DNA of 33,150 bases from Prevotella sp. (GTDB taxonomy: Bacteria > Bacteroidota > Bacteroidia > Bacteroidales > Bacteroidaceae): positions 1-33,150 of the forward strand of contig JAEEVA010000036.1 of assembly GCA_016286995.1 (NCBI GenBank). Direction: 5' to 3'. Under the pieces are notes generated by a model. The model did not search any database and was not told the DNA's origin. It was given only the letters and a program-made list of their open reading frames with translations. The stretch's first letter is position 1; each line of letters opens with the position of its first letter. A program made the translations under genes and the position numbers. This document shows, in pieces, positions 15,593 to 25,090 of the stretch.

Positions 15593-18500
15593 ATGAATCA
15601 AAAAATCAGAAAAACTGCGCTGCTGATGGGTGCATGCTCCCTGTTGGGTGTGTACTCACCTGTTATGGCCGCTGGTGCTGACAATTCGGTACAGGCTGTA
15701 CAGCAGTCAACGAAGAAGGTCACGGGTACCGTCTCTGACGCTCAGGGCCCCGTGATTGGTGCAAGTGTCGTTGAAAAGGGAACCTCCAATGGTACGGTGA
15801 CCGACTTCGACGGAAACTTTACGCTCAACGTGAAGCCCGGTGCTACGCTGGTTATCAGCTACATCGGCTACACTACCCAGGAGATTGCCATCGGCAATCA
15901 GACTACTTTCAATGTCACTTTAGAGGAAGACAACAACTCACTGGATGAGGTTGTCGTTGTGGGTTACGGTGTCCAGAAGAAAAAGTTGGTGACTGGTGCT
16001 ACCGTTCAGGTTAAGGGTGACGAAATCGCCAAGCTGAACACAACCAACGCACTCGAGGCTATGCAGTCAAGCACCCCTGGTGTGCAGATCACACAGTCTT
16101 CTTCTCAGCCTGGTAAGGGCTACAAGGTTTACATCCGTGGTATCGGTACCACTGGTAACTCTGCACCTCTGTATGTGATCGACGGTGTAGCAGGTGGTAG
16201 CCTTGATGACATTAACCCCGCTGATATCGAGAGCATCGACATCTTGAAGGACGCTGCTTCGGCAGCCATCTATGGTGCCCGTGCTGCAAACGGCGTTATC
16301 CTGGTAACTACCAAGCAGGGTAAGGCTGGTAAGATTGAGATCAGCTATAACGGTGCTTTCGGTTGGTCAAACGCCTACAAGCGTCCGCAGCTGCTCAATG
16401 CTCAGCAGTACATGACCATCATCGACGAGTACACCTTCAATACTTCTGGTCAGAAGATGGATTGGGCTGGCTACGTTCCCGAGGACATCCTTGCAAAGGT
16501 TGAAGGTGGTTGGACAGGTACTGACTGGTGGGGTGCATTCGAGAATAAGAACGCCCTGCAGTCGAACCACTCTGTAACCCTGACCGGTGGTAACGACATG
16601 TCTAAGTTCGCTATGTCTTACACCTATACCGGTAACGAAGGTATTATGGGTGGTGACCAGGCTTCTTACTACAAGCGTCACACTATCCGCCTGAACAGCG
16701 ACCACGTGCTCCTGAAGGCTAAGGACTACGATATCATCACCATTGGTGAGAACATCTCTATTGGCTATAACAGAAGTCACGACCTGGCTGAGGATAGTAT
16801 GTACTGGAGCTATATCCACAGCCTGCTTCAGACTTGCCCGCTCATGCCACAGTATGCTGACAATGGCGACGTATATTATTATCAGGAATTTGACGGTACA
16901 CCCGCATACGGTCAGGGCTGGAACTCTTCTCTGTTCAGCAACCCCTGGGAGAACCTCATTCATGGTGGTTTCAACTCTTTGGCTGAGAGCCGCAACTTCA
17001 ATACCAGTGCAACTGCTTTCACCACCATCCAGCCGATTAAGGGTCTGAAGTGGCGCACTCAGTTCAACTATAACTGGGGTTCTGGTGCATACCGCAACTT
17101 CAACGAGCCTCGTTCTACTGGTTATGGTAATGCTACATCAACTGTCTACAGTGTTAACCAGAGCTCATGGCTGAATACCAACTGGTCTGTAGAAAACACC
17201 CTGACTTACGATCTCCCCATCATTTCTGGTCACAAGATCAGCGCTATGGTCGGTCAGAGCTATCAGAGCACCGCTTGGAGCTTCAACATTGGTGGTTCTA
17301 ACAAGGTTAATTATGGCGATCAGCTCGCAACTCTGAAGGGTTGGGATTCTGCATGGCTGTCAAACATCAAGCTGGTCAATGCTACCGATGCTACTCTGAC
17401 TGGTAAGCCCAATGATGAAGAGTACCTCGCTTCTTGGTTCGGTCGTGTAACTTGGGACTGGAACGAGACTTACATGGCTACCGTTACCATGCGTTATGAT
17501 GGTTCAAGTATCTTCACCGATGGTAAGCGTTGGGGCTTCTTCCCCTCTGTATCTGCAGGTTGGGTAGTCACCAATGAGAAATTCATGGAGAGCACCAAGA
17601 GCTGGATGGACTTCTTGAAGATCCGTGCTTCTTGGGGTCAGAACGGTAACAAGGACATCAATAAGTACCAATATCTGGCTACTATCGCTCTGTCAGGTGA
17701 GTCTGGCGACAGCGGTTATAAGTTCGGTTCTGATATGGCTACTTCTGTTGCAGGTACTCCGTATACTGGTGCTTATGCTAACATCGTTCCGAATCCTGAC
17801 CTGACTTGGGAAACTTCTGAGCAGCTCGACTTCGGTTTCGACGCTCGCTTCCTCAACAGCCGTTTGGGCGTTAACTTCGACTGGTATAAGAAGACCACGA
17901 AGGACTGGCTGATCGGCGGTCAGAATGTTGCTATTTACGGTACCAATCCTGCTGCTATCAATGGTGGTGACGTTCGCAATACCGGTGTTGAAATCGCACT
18001 CTCTTGGAACGACAGAATTGGTAAGGACTTCCGTTACAATGCCAGCGTGAACTTTGCTACTAATAAGAATAAGGTAACGCGTATTGCTAACGACAACCAC
18101 TACATCAATGGTCCTGGCGGCGTGCTCTCACAGGGTACTGAGTACATCTACCGTGCTGAGGAAGGCAAGCCCATCGGTTACTTCTATGGTATGTCTTACA
18201 GCGGTATCTGGCAGAACCAGGAGCAGATTGATGCTGCTAACGCTAAGTCTCTCGTGGATCATCCCGACCTCGACAAGCCGACATGGGATGGCGCACAGCC
18301 TGGTGACTGCATCTGGGATGACTGGAATGGTGATGGTGTGATTACCTACGCAGAAGGTGATGCTTGCGACCGTCATGAGATTGGTAATCCTAATCCCGAC
18401 GTGATGCTGGGTATCAACCTTGGATTCAACTGGAAGGGTCTTGACTTCGCTATCAACGGTGCCGGTGCATTTGGTCAGCAGATCATGCGTTCTTACCGTT

Positions 18501-18889
18501 CATTCAGTGATGCTCCTTATCAGAACTACGACACCACCATCTTCAACCGTTGGTATGGTGAGGGTACCTCAAACGACCAGCCCCGTATTTCAAGTACAGG
18601 TCACAGCAACACCAACTGGGTATCTACCCGTTATATGGAAGATGCTGACTACTTCAAGATCAAGACCGTCACGCTCGGTTACGATTTCAAGCACGTTTGG
18701 AAGGGTTGTCCGTTCCAGCAGCTCCGTCTCTATGTCCAGGCTCAGAACCTCGTGACCTTCACTGGTTACACTGGTCTCGATCCTGAGGTAGGTAACTCTG
18801 CCGGCGGTAATGGTTGGGCTTCTGGTATTGACCTCGGTCTGTACCCGCCGTCTCGCACATATTTGATTGGTGCCAATATTAAATTCTAA
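15593..18889 (+). CDS. SusC/RagA-family TonB-linked outer-membrane transporter
   Basis: The 1098-residue protein has a signal peptide (ALLMGACSLLGVYSPVMAAG), a carboxypeptidase-regulatory-like domain at about residues 43-115 (VTGTVSDAQGPVIGASVVEK, ATLVISYIGYTTQEI), and the SusC signature LDEVVVVGYGVQKKK. The plug domain contains VYIRGIGTTGNSAPLYVIDG and ADIESIDILKDAASAAIYGA. The remainder is a beta-barrel ending in the terminal aromatic strand YLIGANIKF. SusC proteins import large ligands, mostly glycans, with a SusD lid lipoprotein, encoded 14 nt downstream. No glycoside hydrolase, sulfatase, sigma/anti-sigma pair or sensor is present, so the substrate cannot be inferred from neighbours. Confidence 0.95.
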   Translation: MNQKIRKTALLMGACSLLGVYSPVMAAGADNSVQAVQQSTKKVTGTVSDAQGPVIGASVVEKGTSNGTVTDFDGNFTLNVKPGATLVISYIGYTTQEIAIGNQTTFNVTLEEDNNSLDEVVVVGYGVQKKKLVTGATVQVKGDEIAKLNTTNALEAMQSSTPGVQITQSSSQPGKGYKVYIRGIGTTGNSAPLYVIDGVAGGSLDDINPADIESIDILKDAASAAIYGARAANGVILVTTKQGKAGKIEISYNGAFGWSNAYKRPQLLNAQQYMTIIDEYTFNTSGQKMDWAGYVPEDILAKVEGGWTGTDWWGAFENKNALQSNHSVTLTGGNDMSKFAMSYTYTGNEGIMGGDQASYYKRHTIRLNSDHVLLKAKDYDIITIGENISIGYNRSHDLAEDSMYWSYIHSLLQTCPLMPQYADNGDVYYYQEFDGTPAYGQGWNSSLFSNPWENLIHGGFNSLAESRNFNTSATAFTTIQPIKGLKWRTQFNYNWGSGAYRNFNEPRSTGYGNATSTVYSVNQSSWLNTNWSVENTLTYDLPIISGHKISAMVGQSYQSTAWSFNIGGSNKVNYGDQLATLKGWDSAWLSNIKLVNATDATLTGKPNDEEYLASWFGRVTWDWNETYMATVTMRYDGSSIFTDGKRWGFFPSVSAGWVVTNEKFMESTKSWMDFLKIRASWGQNGNKDINKYQYLATIALSGESGDSGYKFGSDMATSVAGTPYTGAYANIVPNPDLTWETSEQLDFGFDARFLNSRLGVNFDWYKKTTKDWLIGGQNVAIYGTNPAAINGGDVRNTGVEIALSWNDRIGKDFRYNASVNFATNKNKVTRIANDNHYINGPGGVLSQGTEYIYRAEEGKPIGYFYGMSYSGIWQNQEQIDAANAKSLVDHPDLDKPTWDGAQPGDCIWDDWNGDGVITYAEGDACDRHEIGNPNPDVMLGINLGFNWKGLDFAINGAGAFGQQIMRSYRSFSDAPYQNYDTTIFNRWYGEGTSNDQPRISSTGHSNTNWVSTRYMEDADYFKIKTVTLGYDFKHVWKGCPFQQLRLYVQAQNLVTFTGYTGLDPEVGNSAGGNGWASGIDLGLYPPSRTYLIGANIKF

Positions 18890-18903
18890 TCCGATTATAA
18901 GTT

Positions 18904-20811
18904 ATGAAGAAATATATTTTATCATTAGCTGTTTTGTCTGCAGCGACTTTGTTTACAGCTTGTAACGATAATCTGGACACTGATCCGCGTGTTACAGAGT
19001 TGACTGCTGCTACATTCCCTGGTAAGCCTGCAGATGTTGTGGCTTTGAATGCTGCTACCTATAGTATTATGAATACACTCGGCGGCGGCGACCAGAGCGG
19101 TCTGTTGAATAATCCTTTCTACTGGTGGTGCCTCATGTCTGACGACTGCTACGGAAGTGGCGGTTTGCAGGACAATGTGGCTAAGTCACTGCATCATTTC
19201 ACAACAGCAAGTGCTAACCAGTACGAGCAGGATTTCATCCTTCTCTATGGTGGTGTCTCACGTGCCAACAACCAGATTGAGACCATTGACAATGTGAAGT
19301 GGACAGACAAGAATAAGAGTCAGCGTGACCAGCTTCTTGGTGAGGCTTACTTCATGCGTGGTTTTTATAATCTCTTGCTGACCCAGATGTATGGCGATGT
19401 TCCTCTGATTACCTCTACTACTATTACTGATGATATGCAGCAGGAGGTTAGCGCCGAGGAGGTTATCTATCCGCAGATCCTCTCTGACTTCGTATCTGGT
19501 GCGAACCTGATGAACGTTGAGTCAGGATATGGTTTGCAAGGCGACGGCCATGCTAACAAGTATGCTGCCGAGGCTTTCATTGCTCGTGCATGGATGTTCT
19601 GGGCTGGCTTCTACAAGGGCGTTAAAGAGCTTGCTACTGGCGATGCTTCCATGGATCTTATTGATCAGGAAGGTTGTAAGCAGCTTCATCTTGCCAAGGC
19701 TGATGTTGTCGCTTATCTGAAGGACATTGTTAACAGTAAGCGTTATGAACTCCTGAGGGACTTCCGCTCACTCTGGCAGTACTCTAACAGCTTGTTGTTG
19801 GCTGAGGCTCTCGATGGCGAAGGTCATTCTTATGAGTTCATTAAGGACATGAAACCTGAGGATTGCTTCGATGCCCCCGGCAACGGTAACGGCAACAAAG
19901 AGGAACTCTTCCAGATTCAGTTCTTGAATGCCTCTAAGTGGGCTATTGGCGGAACCTATTGCAACCCGCGTATGTATTCAAACTACCTCTCTTGCTTCTG
20001 GGGCCTTCGTAATGGTGCTACCAACGATAATGGTAAGCGTGACAAGACTTATCCGTTCAACCAGGGTTGGGGTCAGGGTACTCCTTCCGTCAATATCTGG
20101 GCCGACTGGACAGCTGCTGAAAATGCTGGTGGTTATACGGATATCCGTAAACTCGCATCTCTGATTGACCTCGATCATGAACTCGCGGCCTATACCTATG
20201 AGAAGGACGACTGTGAGGAGTCTGGCTATGCCGTCAAGAAGTATGCTGATGTGAACCTTGACGCTTGCGCTGCCGATAACGATTCATGGTGGTCTCAGTG
20301 TGAGGGTTATACCAGCAGTTCGCTTGATAACAAGCAGCAGGGTGACCACTTCGAGGACTTCTACCTGATGCGTTATGCCGACGTTCTGCTGATGCTGACC
20401 GAGCTTACTGGTGATGCTTCATTCATGAACCAGGTTCAGAAGCGTGCTGGTGTTCCTCAGACAGGATACTCTTTGCAGAATGTGCAGAATGAGCGCCGTT
20501 GGGAGTTTGCTCTTGAGGGCATCCGCTTCAACGATATGCGTCGTTGGTCTGGTATTAACTCTGGCGAAACTTCTTACGCCGCTAAGGCTCTTCAGGCTCA
20601 GAGTGGAAAATCTATTACTGTCAGGGGCAAGAGGAATGCTATGAATATGGCTCATATGACCTGTTCTTGGAGCAAGCGTTACGCTGATACCAACGGTTTC
20701 TTGCCGAAACCTCAGGCTCAGATTACTCTGATGAGTGGTAAGATGAAGCAGAATCCAGGATGGGATGAAAACGCATCTCCTGCAGAGTACACGTATAAAG
20801 TTCTGTATTAA
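18904..20811 (+). CDS. SusD/RagB-family surface lipoprotein
   Basis: The 635-residue lipoprotein pairs with SusC. The signal ends in a lipobox (LFTACNDNLDTDP, Cys at about residue 20). SusD landmarks follow: an N-terminal TPR region with LLGEAYFMRGFYNLLLTQMY and YGDVPLIT, and a C-terminal segment with FYLMRYADVLLMLTEL followed by NERRWEFALEGIRFNDMRRW. SusD proteins bind the ligand at the cell surface and close over the SusC barrel. At 635 residues it is longer than the usual 500-600, mostly from loops in the middle third (for example residues 360-450). It follows SusC by 14 nt and precedes a third lipoprotein by 19 nt, in one operon. Confidence 0.95.
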   Translation: MKKYILSLAVLSAATLFTACNDNLDTDPRVTELTAATFPGKPADVVALNAATYSIMNTLGGGDQSGLLNNPFYWWCLMSDDCYGSGGLQDNVAKSLHHFTTASANQYEQDFILLYGGVSRANNQIETIDNVKWTDKNKSQRDQLLGEAYFMRGFYNLLLTQMYGDVPLITSTTITDDMQQEVSAEEVIYPQILSDFVSGANLMNVESGYGLQGDGHANKYAAEAFIARAWMFWAGFYKGVKELATGDASMDLIDQEGCKQLHLAKADVVAYLKDIVNSKRYELLRDFRSLWQYSNSLLLAEALDGEGHSYEFIKDMKPEDCFDAPGNGNGNKEELFQIQFLNASKWAIGGTYCNPRMYSNYLSCFWGLRNGATNDNGKRDKTYPFNQGWGQGTPSVNIWADWTAAENAGGYTDIRKLASLIDLDHELAAYTYEKDDCEESGYAVKKYADVNLDACAADNDSWWSQCEGYTSSSLDNKQQGDHFEDFYLMRYADVLLMLTELTGDASFMNQVQKRAGVPQTGYSLQNVQNERRWEFALEGIRFNDMRRWSGINSGETSYAAKALQAQSGKSITVRGKRNAMNMAHMTCSWSKRYADTNGFLPKPQAQITLMSGKMKQNPGWDENASPAEYTYKVLY

Positions 20812-20830
20812 TATTTAATAAGTAATCAAT

Positions 20831-21628
20831 ATGAAAAAGATATTTTTGATTTTTGCCGCTGTATGTGCCTTTGTAGCTTGTGATCCTACTCATGAGGATA
20901 TCAGTAATGCAGGTCGCATCACTGTCGACGAGCTCAAGGCTAAGACCAGTGTTACTGTCGACAAGGCTCCCAGTGGTGTTAATGGCAACGTGATTACCTG
21001 TTCGACTTCAGCTCCCGTTAATGCAAAGTGGGATATCGGTGGTAAGGAATTCATCGGTAATTCTGCAAAGAAGAAGATGAAGGTTAATTGGAATGAGAAA
21101 GGTGATTATGTTACGACTCCGTACACAGTTGTTCTCACCGCTGTTTGTCCTGACGGTACTGTGTTGACAGCAGATTTTCCTATAAATTGTGAAACAATCA
21201 CTGATCCACTTGTGAAGTACTATATCTATGGTGATCCTAATAGGTCAGAAGCAGAAAAAGCAGAAGATCCGCAACTGCCATTCCAGCCCGCTGCATGGGA
21301 TGCAGCAGCCATGCGCTTCAGTTCTACTGAAGGTGCACATCTGCCCACTATTCCTGACGAAGTTTACGATGGCCTGAAGACTCTGATCTTTGACGTATCG
21401 GATGTTACTCCTGATTTCGATTTGAAGGTCATGAACGGATGGTGGAGTAACACCTACTACGATCATGTGAAGTGGGTGAATGGTTTGAATGAACTTCAGA
21501 TTACCCCGACAATGGCAAGGGAATGCGCAAAGAAATATGCAAACGACGATCCCGCCGGTGGTAAAGACCTCGACCTCATGCTCTACAGCGGTACCATGAC
21601 GCTCAAAACTGTATACTACGAGGAATAA
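20831..21628 (+). CDS. SusE/SusF-position surface lipoprotein with Ig/PKD-like domain
   Basis: The 265-residue lipoprotein has a short signal and lipobox (VCAFVACDPTHE, Cys17). The first half resembles a PKD/Ig-like domain (GNVITCSTSAPVNAKWDIGG, VLTAVCPDGTVLTADFP). The second half contains LKVMNGWWSNTYYDHVKWVN, whose aromatic residues could stack on sugars. It occupies the slot taken by SusE/SusF-type binding lipoproteins in SusCD operons. No clear family name is recognised for the C-terminal part, and the binding role is inferred from position. A strong terminator follows. Confidence 0.75.
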   Translation: MKKIFLIFAAVCAFVACDPTHEDISNAGRITVDELKAKTSVTVDKAPSGVNGNVITCSTSAPVNAKWDIGGKEFIGNSAKKKMKVNWNEKGDYVTTPYTVVLTAVCPDGTVLTADFPINCETITDPLVKYYIYGDPNRSEAEKAEDPQLPFQPAAWDAAAMRFSSTEGAHLPTIPDEVYDGLKTLIFDVSDVTPDFDLKVMNGWWSNTYYDHVKWVNGLNELQITPTMARECAKKYANDDPAGGKDLDLMLYSGTMTLKTVYYEE

Positions 21629-21654
21629 TCATTCCTTATCAGTATAATTCATTA

Positions 21655-21687
21655 AGAGGGCATATCTTTTCGATATGCTCTCTTTTT
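21655..21687 (+). terminator. Terminator of the SusCD operon
   Basis: AGAGGGCATATC (21655-21666) pairs with GATATGCTCTCT (21672-21683) with one G-U pair, a five-base loop and a T run ending at 21687. Confidence 0.9.
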
Positions 21688-21716
21688 ATGTGATTATTAA
21701 GAATTTCAGGAAAAAG

Positions 21717-21748
21717 TTTGGGGATTTTGAATATTGTTGTTACCTTTG
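21717..21748 (+). promoter_or_regulatory. Promoter of the duplicated membrane-protein/haem-motif lipoprotein operon
   Basis: TTTG (21717-21720), 20 nt, TACCTTTG (21741-21748). It lies 26 nt before the first start codon, directly after the preceding terminator, so the four downstream genes form an independent unit. Confidence 0.85.
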
Positions 21749-21773
21749 CAGTTGAAAATGTAGCATAACAAAT

Positions 21774-23576
21774 ATGAATAAGACAAACAAATTCTCATAT
21801 TTTATTCTTTATGGAAGCCTGTTGGCTTTCATAGTTTTTGCCGTATACATATTATATATTAATAGGGAGGTGCTATATACGGCACACGAACGCTCCGAAT
21901 TCCTCTACGGAGCTCCCTTCTTTCATGCACTTCTGTCGAAGCCTTTTGGCTTGATGCAGTATGTGGGAGCGTGGTTCACACAACTGTTCTATAATCCAGC
22001 CTTAGGTGCCGGTGTCCTGATGATAATTTGGACACTTATCTTCTTAGTTGGTACCAAAGCTTTCCAGTTAAAACCTAGTGCCTCTGCACTGATGATCTTG
22101 CCAGTAGCCTGCCTGCTCACATCTGTGGTTGATTTAGGCTACTGGGTCTATGTATCCACCATCAGAGGCTATTGGTTTTCGCAGTCGGTAGGCTATCTTG
22201 TTATGCTGCTGCTCTTGTGGGTAGCTCGCCAGACACCGCGTAAATGGCATCTCGTCTGGTATCTGATAGGCGTTTGCCTCTATCCTGTGCTGGGGTGGTT
22301 TTCCTTGCTGTTCGTGCTTTGTCTGGTACTATGCGAAAAGCTTACCTGGCGTGAACTCGTCGGCTTTGTCCTGCTATTCTTTGTCGCCAGCATCTGGCAT
22401 ACACAGTTCTATTCGAATCTGAGATCCGACGATACCATGCTGGCAGGCTTGCCTCGCTTCATCACACCAAGCGACAATAGTCCACATCTTACCATCCCGT
22501 TCTGGGTCTTGGGTGCAGTCTCAATACTTATACCATTATGTAGCCGTTATTTGACAAAATGGTTTGTTCCTGTATTATGTGCTGTTGCAGGCATCATCTT
22601 TACCTCGTCACTCATGTTCCACGACAAGAACTATATCGATGAGATGCGTATGGTGCGTTATGCTGAAGATGACAACTGGCAGGAGGTGCTTCATATAGCA
22701 GAAGAGAACAAGCAGCTAACCAGCACGATGATCTTTCTCAAGAATATCGCCCTGATGAATGCAACGCCACACTCTCAAGGAGAGAATAAAGGCGGCTTAC
22801 TCGACCGTTCGTTCAAACTGGGTAACAATGTTACGGACATCTATAACCCTGATACGCTCCATGTATCCCTTTTGGACATAGCGTCTCCTTTGGTTTATTA
22901 TAATTATGGCATGTTGAATGAAGCCATCCGTCTGAATTTCGAAAATGCCATACAGGCAGGTTTTTCCCCCTTCTACTTGAAGGTGCTTTCCCGTTGTGCC
23001 TTAGCTTGTGGTGATAAAGAACTGCTGGAACGCTATACCACTCAGTTACATCATCATCTCTTTTATGATGATTGGCAGCCGGCTCCTGTTACAAACATTA
23101 TCAAGGAACTGCAAAAATCCTATCCCGATGAACTCACTGGCGTTGAGAATAGTGATATCTATATTGTCAATAGTATCAGTCTCTGGTATGAATCTGATAA
23201 TAAGATTACCTCGGAACAGGCACTGTTGTATGCCATGCTACGTTGCGACTCCCGACGCTTCTGGGCATCGATGCGCAAATGGGTGAAACTGCACATGAAC
23301 GAGGAATTTCCTGTGCATGTGCAAGAGGCATATATCTTGTTTATGGATAAAGCCCCGGAAGAAAAACGCATGATGATTCCTGTCAATGAGGATATTTTCA
23401 ATCGTTACAAACAGTTCTGGAAAGTACTTGAAAGTAAAGCAAAGCCAGGCATGACCATCGAACAGGCTGGTGAGATGATGCGCGAGGAATTTGGAGATAC
23501 CTATTGGTGGTATAACATCTTCGCCATAAAACCTATTAATATAACCCGTAAAATTGGAACAGAAACTCATTCGTAA
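21774..23576 (+). CDS. DUF6057-like polytopic membrane protein, module copy 1
   Basis: A 600-residue protein without known function; the DUF6057 label is from memory. The first ~285 residues hold roughly nine or ten membrane segments (FILYGSLLAFIVFAVYILYI, ALGAGVLMIIWTLIFLVGT, SVGYLVMLLLLWVA, ELVGFVLLFFVASIWH and others). The last ~315 residues are soluble and helical, with TPR-like pairs (YYNYGMLNEAIRLNFENAIQ, FYLKVLSRCALACGDKELLE). The end DTYWWYNIFAIKP is aromatic-rich. The haem-motif lipoprotein gene begins 6 nt after its stop. The third gene of the operon encodes a shorter protein of the same layout, so this is half of a tandem duplication. It may anchor or assemble the lipoprotein; that is inference. 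Confidence 0.7.
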   Translation: MNKTNKFSYFILYGSLLAFIVFAVYILYINREVLYTAHERSEFLYGAPFFHALLSKPFGLMQYVGAWFTQLFYNPALGAGVLMIIWTLIFLVGTKAFQLKPSASALMILPVACLLTSVVDLGYWVYVSTIRGYWFSQSVGYLVMLLLLWVARQTPRKWHLVWYLIGVCLYPVLGWFSLLFVLCLVLCEKLTWRELVGFVLLFFVASIWHTQFYSNLRSDDTMLAGLPRFITPSDNSPHLTIPFWVLGAVSILIPLCSRYLTKWFVPVLCAVAGIIFTSSLMFHDKNYIDEMRMVRYAEDDNWQEVLHIAEENKQLTSTMIFLKNIALMNATPHSQGENKGGLLDRSFKLGNNVTDIYNPDTLHVSLLDIASPLVYYNYGMLNEAIRLNFENAIQAGFSPFYLKVLSRCALACGDKELLERYTTQLHHHLFYDDWQPAPVTNIIKELQKSYPDELTGVENSDIYIVNSISLWYESDNKITSEQALLYAMLRCDSRRFWASMRKWVKLHMNEEFPVHVQEAYILFMDKAPEEKRMMIPVNEDIFNRYKQFWKVLESKAKPGMTIEQAGEMMREEFGDTYWWYNIFAIKPINITRKIGTETHS

Positions 23577-23582
23577 GTAATT

Positions 23583-25085
23583 ATGAAAAGATATATCCAC
23601 TCATACACTCTACTTTTAGTAGCGTCTATTTGGTTACTGTCATCGTGTGCAAATCACCCCGATGTACCTGCTTCATCCAAAGAAGCTAAGTGCCTGCCGG
23701 CTATCTTCCCTGACTATTGCAATGTCACCGTACCCTGTAACATCGCTCCGCTCAACTTTATGCTCCCAATCGACGAGTACGAGGCCTGTGTGGCACGCTT
23801 TACCATGCCCGACGGCCAGCAGCAGACCTATGGCAAAGGTGTAAAAGTCCAGATACCTGAGGAGGAATGGCACGATATGCTTAACGTATCTAAAGGCAAG
23901 AGCATCAAGGTTGAGGTCTGGGGAGAAAAAGCGGGCGAATGGCTGGCGTACACCCCGTTTGAAATCCGTGTAGCCAAGGAGCCCATCGATGAATATATTT
24001 CGTATCGTCTCATCGAACCGTCGTATGTGGCATGGACCTTCATGGAGATTGCCCAGCGCAACCTCACCACGTTTGATGAATCGCAGATATTCAACAACGA
24101 GATTACCATGAACGACAGGAAAATAGGCCAGTGCATTAACTGCCACAGCTATCAGAACTACAAGACCGACAACATGCTCTTCCACGTACGTCTTGCCAAT
24201 GCCGGTACTGTGATTGTGAATGATGGTAAGATCTCAAAGGTCAACATGAAACGCGACTATACCATCTCCGGAGGAGTATATCCGTCATGGCATCCTACGG
24301 CCAAACTGGTAGCCTTTTCGACTAACAGGACACGACAGGGGTTCCACACGCTCAACCCCAATAAAATCGAGGTTTACGACGAGGCCAGCGACCTCATTCT
24401 CTATGATGTTGAGACCGATTCTGTCCAGGTCGTCAGCAACGATTCCACACTTCTGGAGGTCTATCCCACCTGGTCGCCCGATGGCAAAAGCCTCTATTAC
24501 TGCAAGTCGGTCCCGCTGCCTGAAGAGATGCGCGACAAGGACATCAGAACATTCTACCCGAAAATACAATACAACCTCTATCGCCGTTCGTTCGACGTGG
24601 CAACGCATAACTTCGGCGACGAGGAACTGGTGTACGATGCTGCAGCAAACGACAAGAGTGTTACCCTGCCGCGCGTCAGCCCCGACGGGCGTTATCTGCT
24701 GTTTGCCCACGGCCAGTATGGTTGTTTCCATATCCGCCACAACGATGGTGACATTGTCTGTATGGATCTTTCGGACGCTTCTGATCCACAGCACCCAACG
24801 TTCCTCGACTTCACGAAAGTGAACTGTGAAGGGCGTCCTGACAGCTACCCCTCTTGGTCGAGCAATGGCCGTTGGATTATGGTTGCCAGTCGTCGTGACG
24901 ATGGCAACTTCTGTCGTGTCTATTTCTCCTATTTCCACGATGGAAAAGCTGAAAAAGCCTTTATGCTGCCGCAGGAAGACCCGGAATACAATACTTTCCT
25001 ACTGAAGAGCTTCAACCGCCCCGAGTTCATGGTGGAACCTGTCAAGATAAGTGTCGAAGAGTTCAGCAAGGTCTTTGACAAATAG
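23583..25085 (+). CDS. Propeller lipoprotein with c-type haem motif CxxCH, module copy 1
   Basis: The 500-residue lipoprotein has a signal and lipobox (WLLSSCANHPDVP). An N-terminal strand-rich domain (DYCNVTVPCNIAPLNFMLPI) covers about residues 40-140. GQCINCHSYQ carries the CxxCH haem-attachment motif (Cys184, Cys187, His188) with Met198 ten residues beyond the His. The rest reads as PD40/TolB-like propeller blades, with repeated W.PDG.L/Y motifs such as YPSWHPTAKLVAFSTN, YPTWSPDGKSLYYC, LPRVSPDGRYLLFAH and YPSWSSNGRWIMVAS. Related Bacteroidales proteins are sometimes labelled cytochrome c biosynthesis protein, from memory. Covalent haem is predicted, not shown. It follows the membrane protein by 6 nt and precedes the second module by 5 nt. 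Confidence 0.75.
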   Translation: MKRYIHSYTLLLVASIWLLSSCANHPDVPASSKEAKCLPAIFPDYCNVTVPCNIAPLNFMLPIDEYEACVARFTMPDGQQQTYGKGVKVQIPEEEWHDMLNVSKGKSIKVEVWGEKAGEWLAYTPFEIRVAKEPIDEYISYRLIEPSYVAWTFMEIAQRNLTTFDESQIFNNEITMNDRKIGQCINCHSYQNYKTDNMLFHVRLANAGTVIVNDGKISKVNMKRDYTISGGVYPSWHPTAKLVAFSTNRTRQGFHTLNPNKIEVYDEASDLILYDVETDSVQVVSNDSTLLEVYPTWSPDGKSLYYCKSVPLPEEMRDKDIRTFYPKIQYNLYRRSFDVATHNFGDEELVYDAAANDKSVTLPRVSPDGRYLLFAHGQYGCFHIRHNDGDIVCMDLSDASDPQHPTFLDFTKVNCEGRPDSYPSWSSNGRWIMVASRRDDGNFCRVYFSYFHDGKAEKAFMLPQEDPEYNTFLLKSFNRPEFMVEPVKISVEEFSKVFDK

Positions 25086-25090
25086 TATAG

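Noticed and set aside
16367..16963. 198-codon minus-strand open frame
   Set aside because: Antisense shadow of the SusC gene.
24285..24938. 217-codon minus-strand open frame
   Set aside because: Antisense to the propeller lipoprotein; no recognisable protein features.
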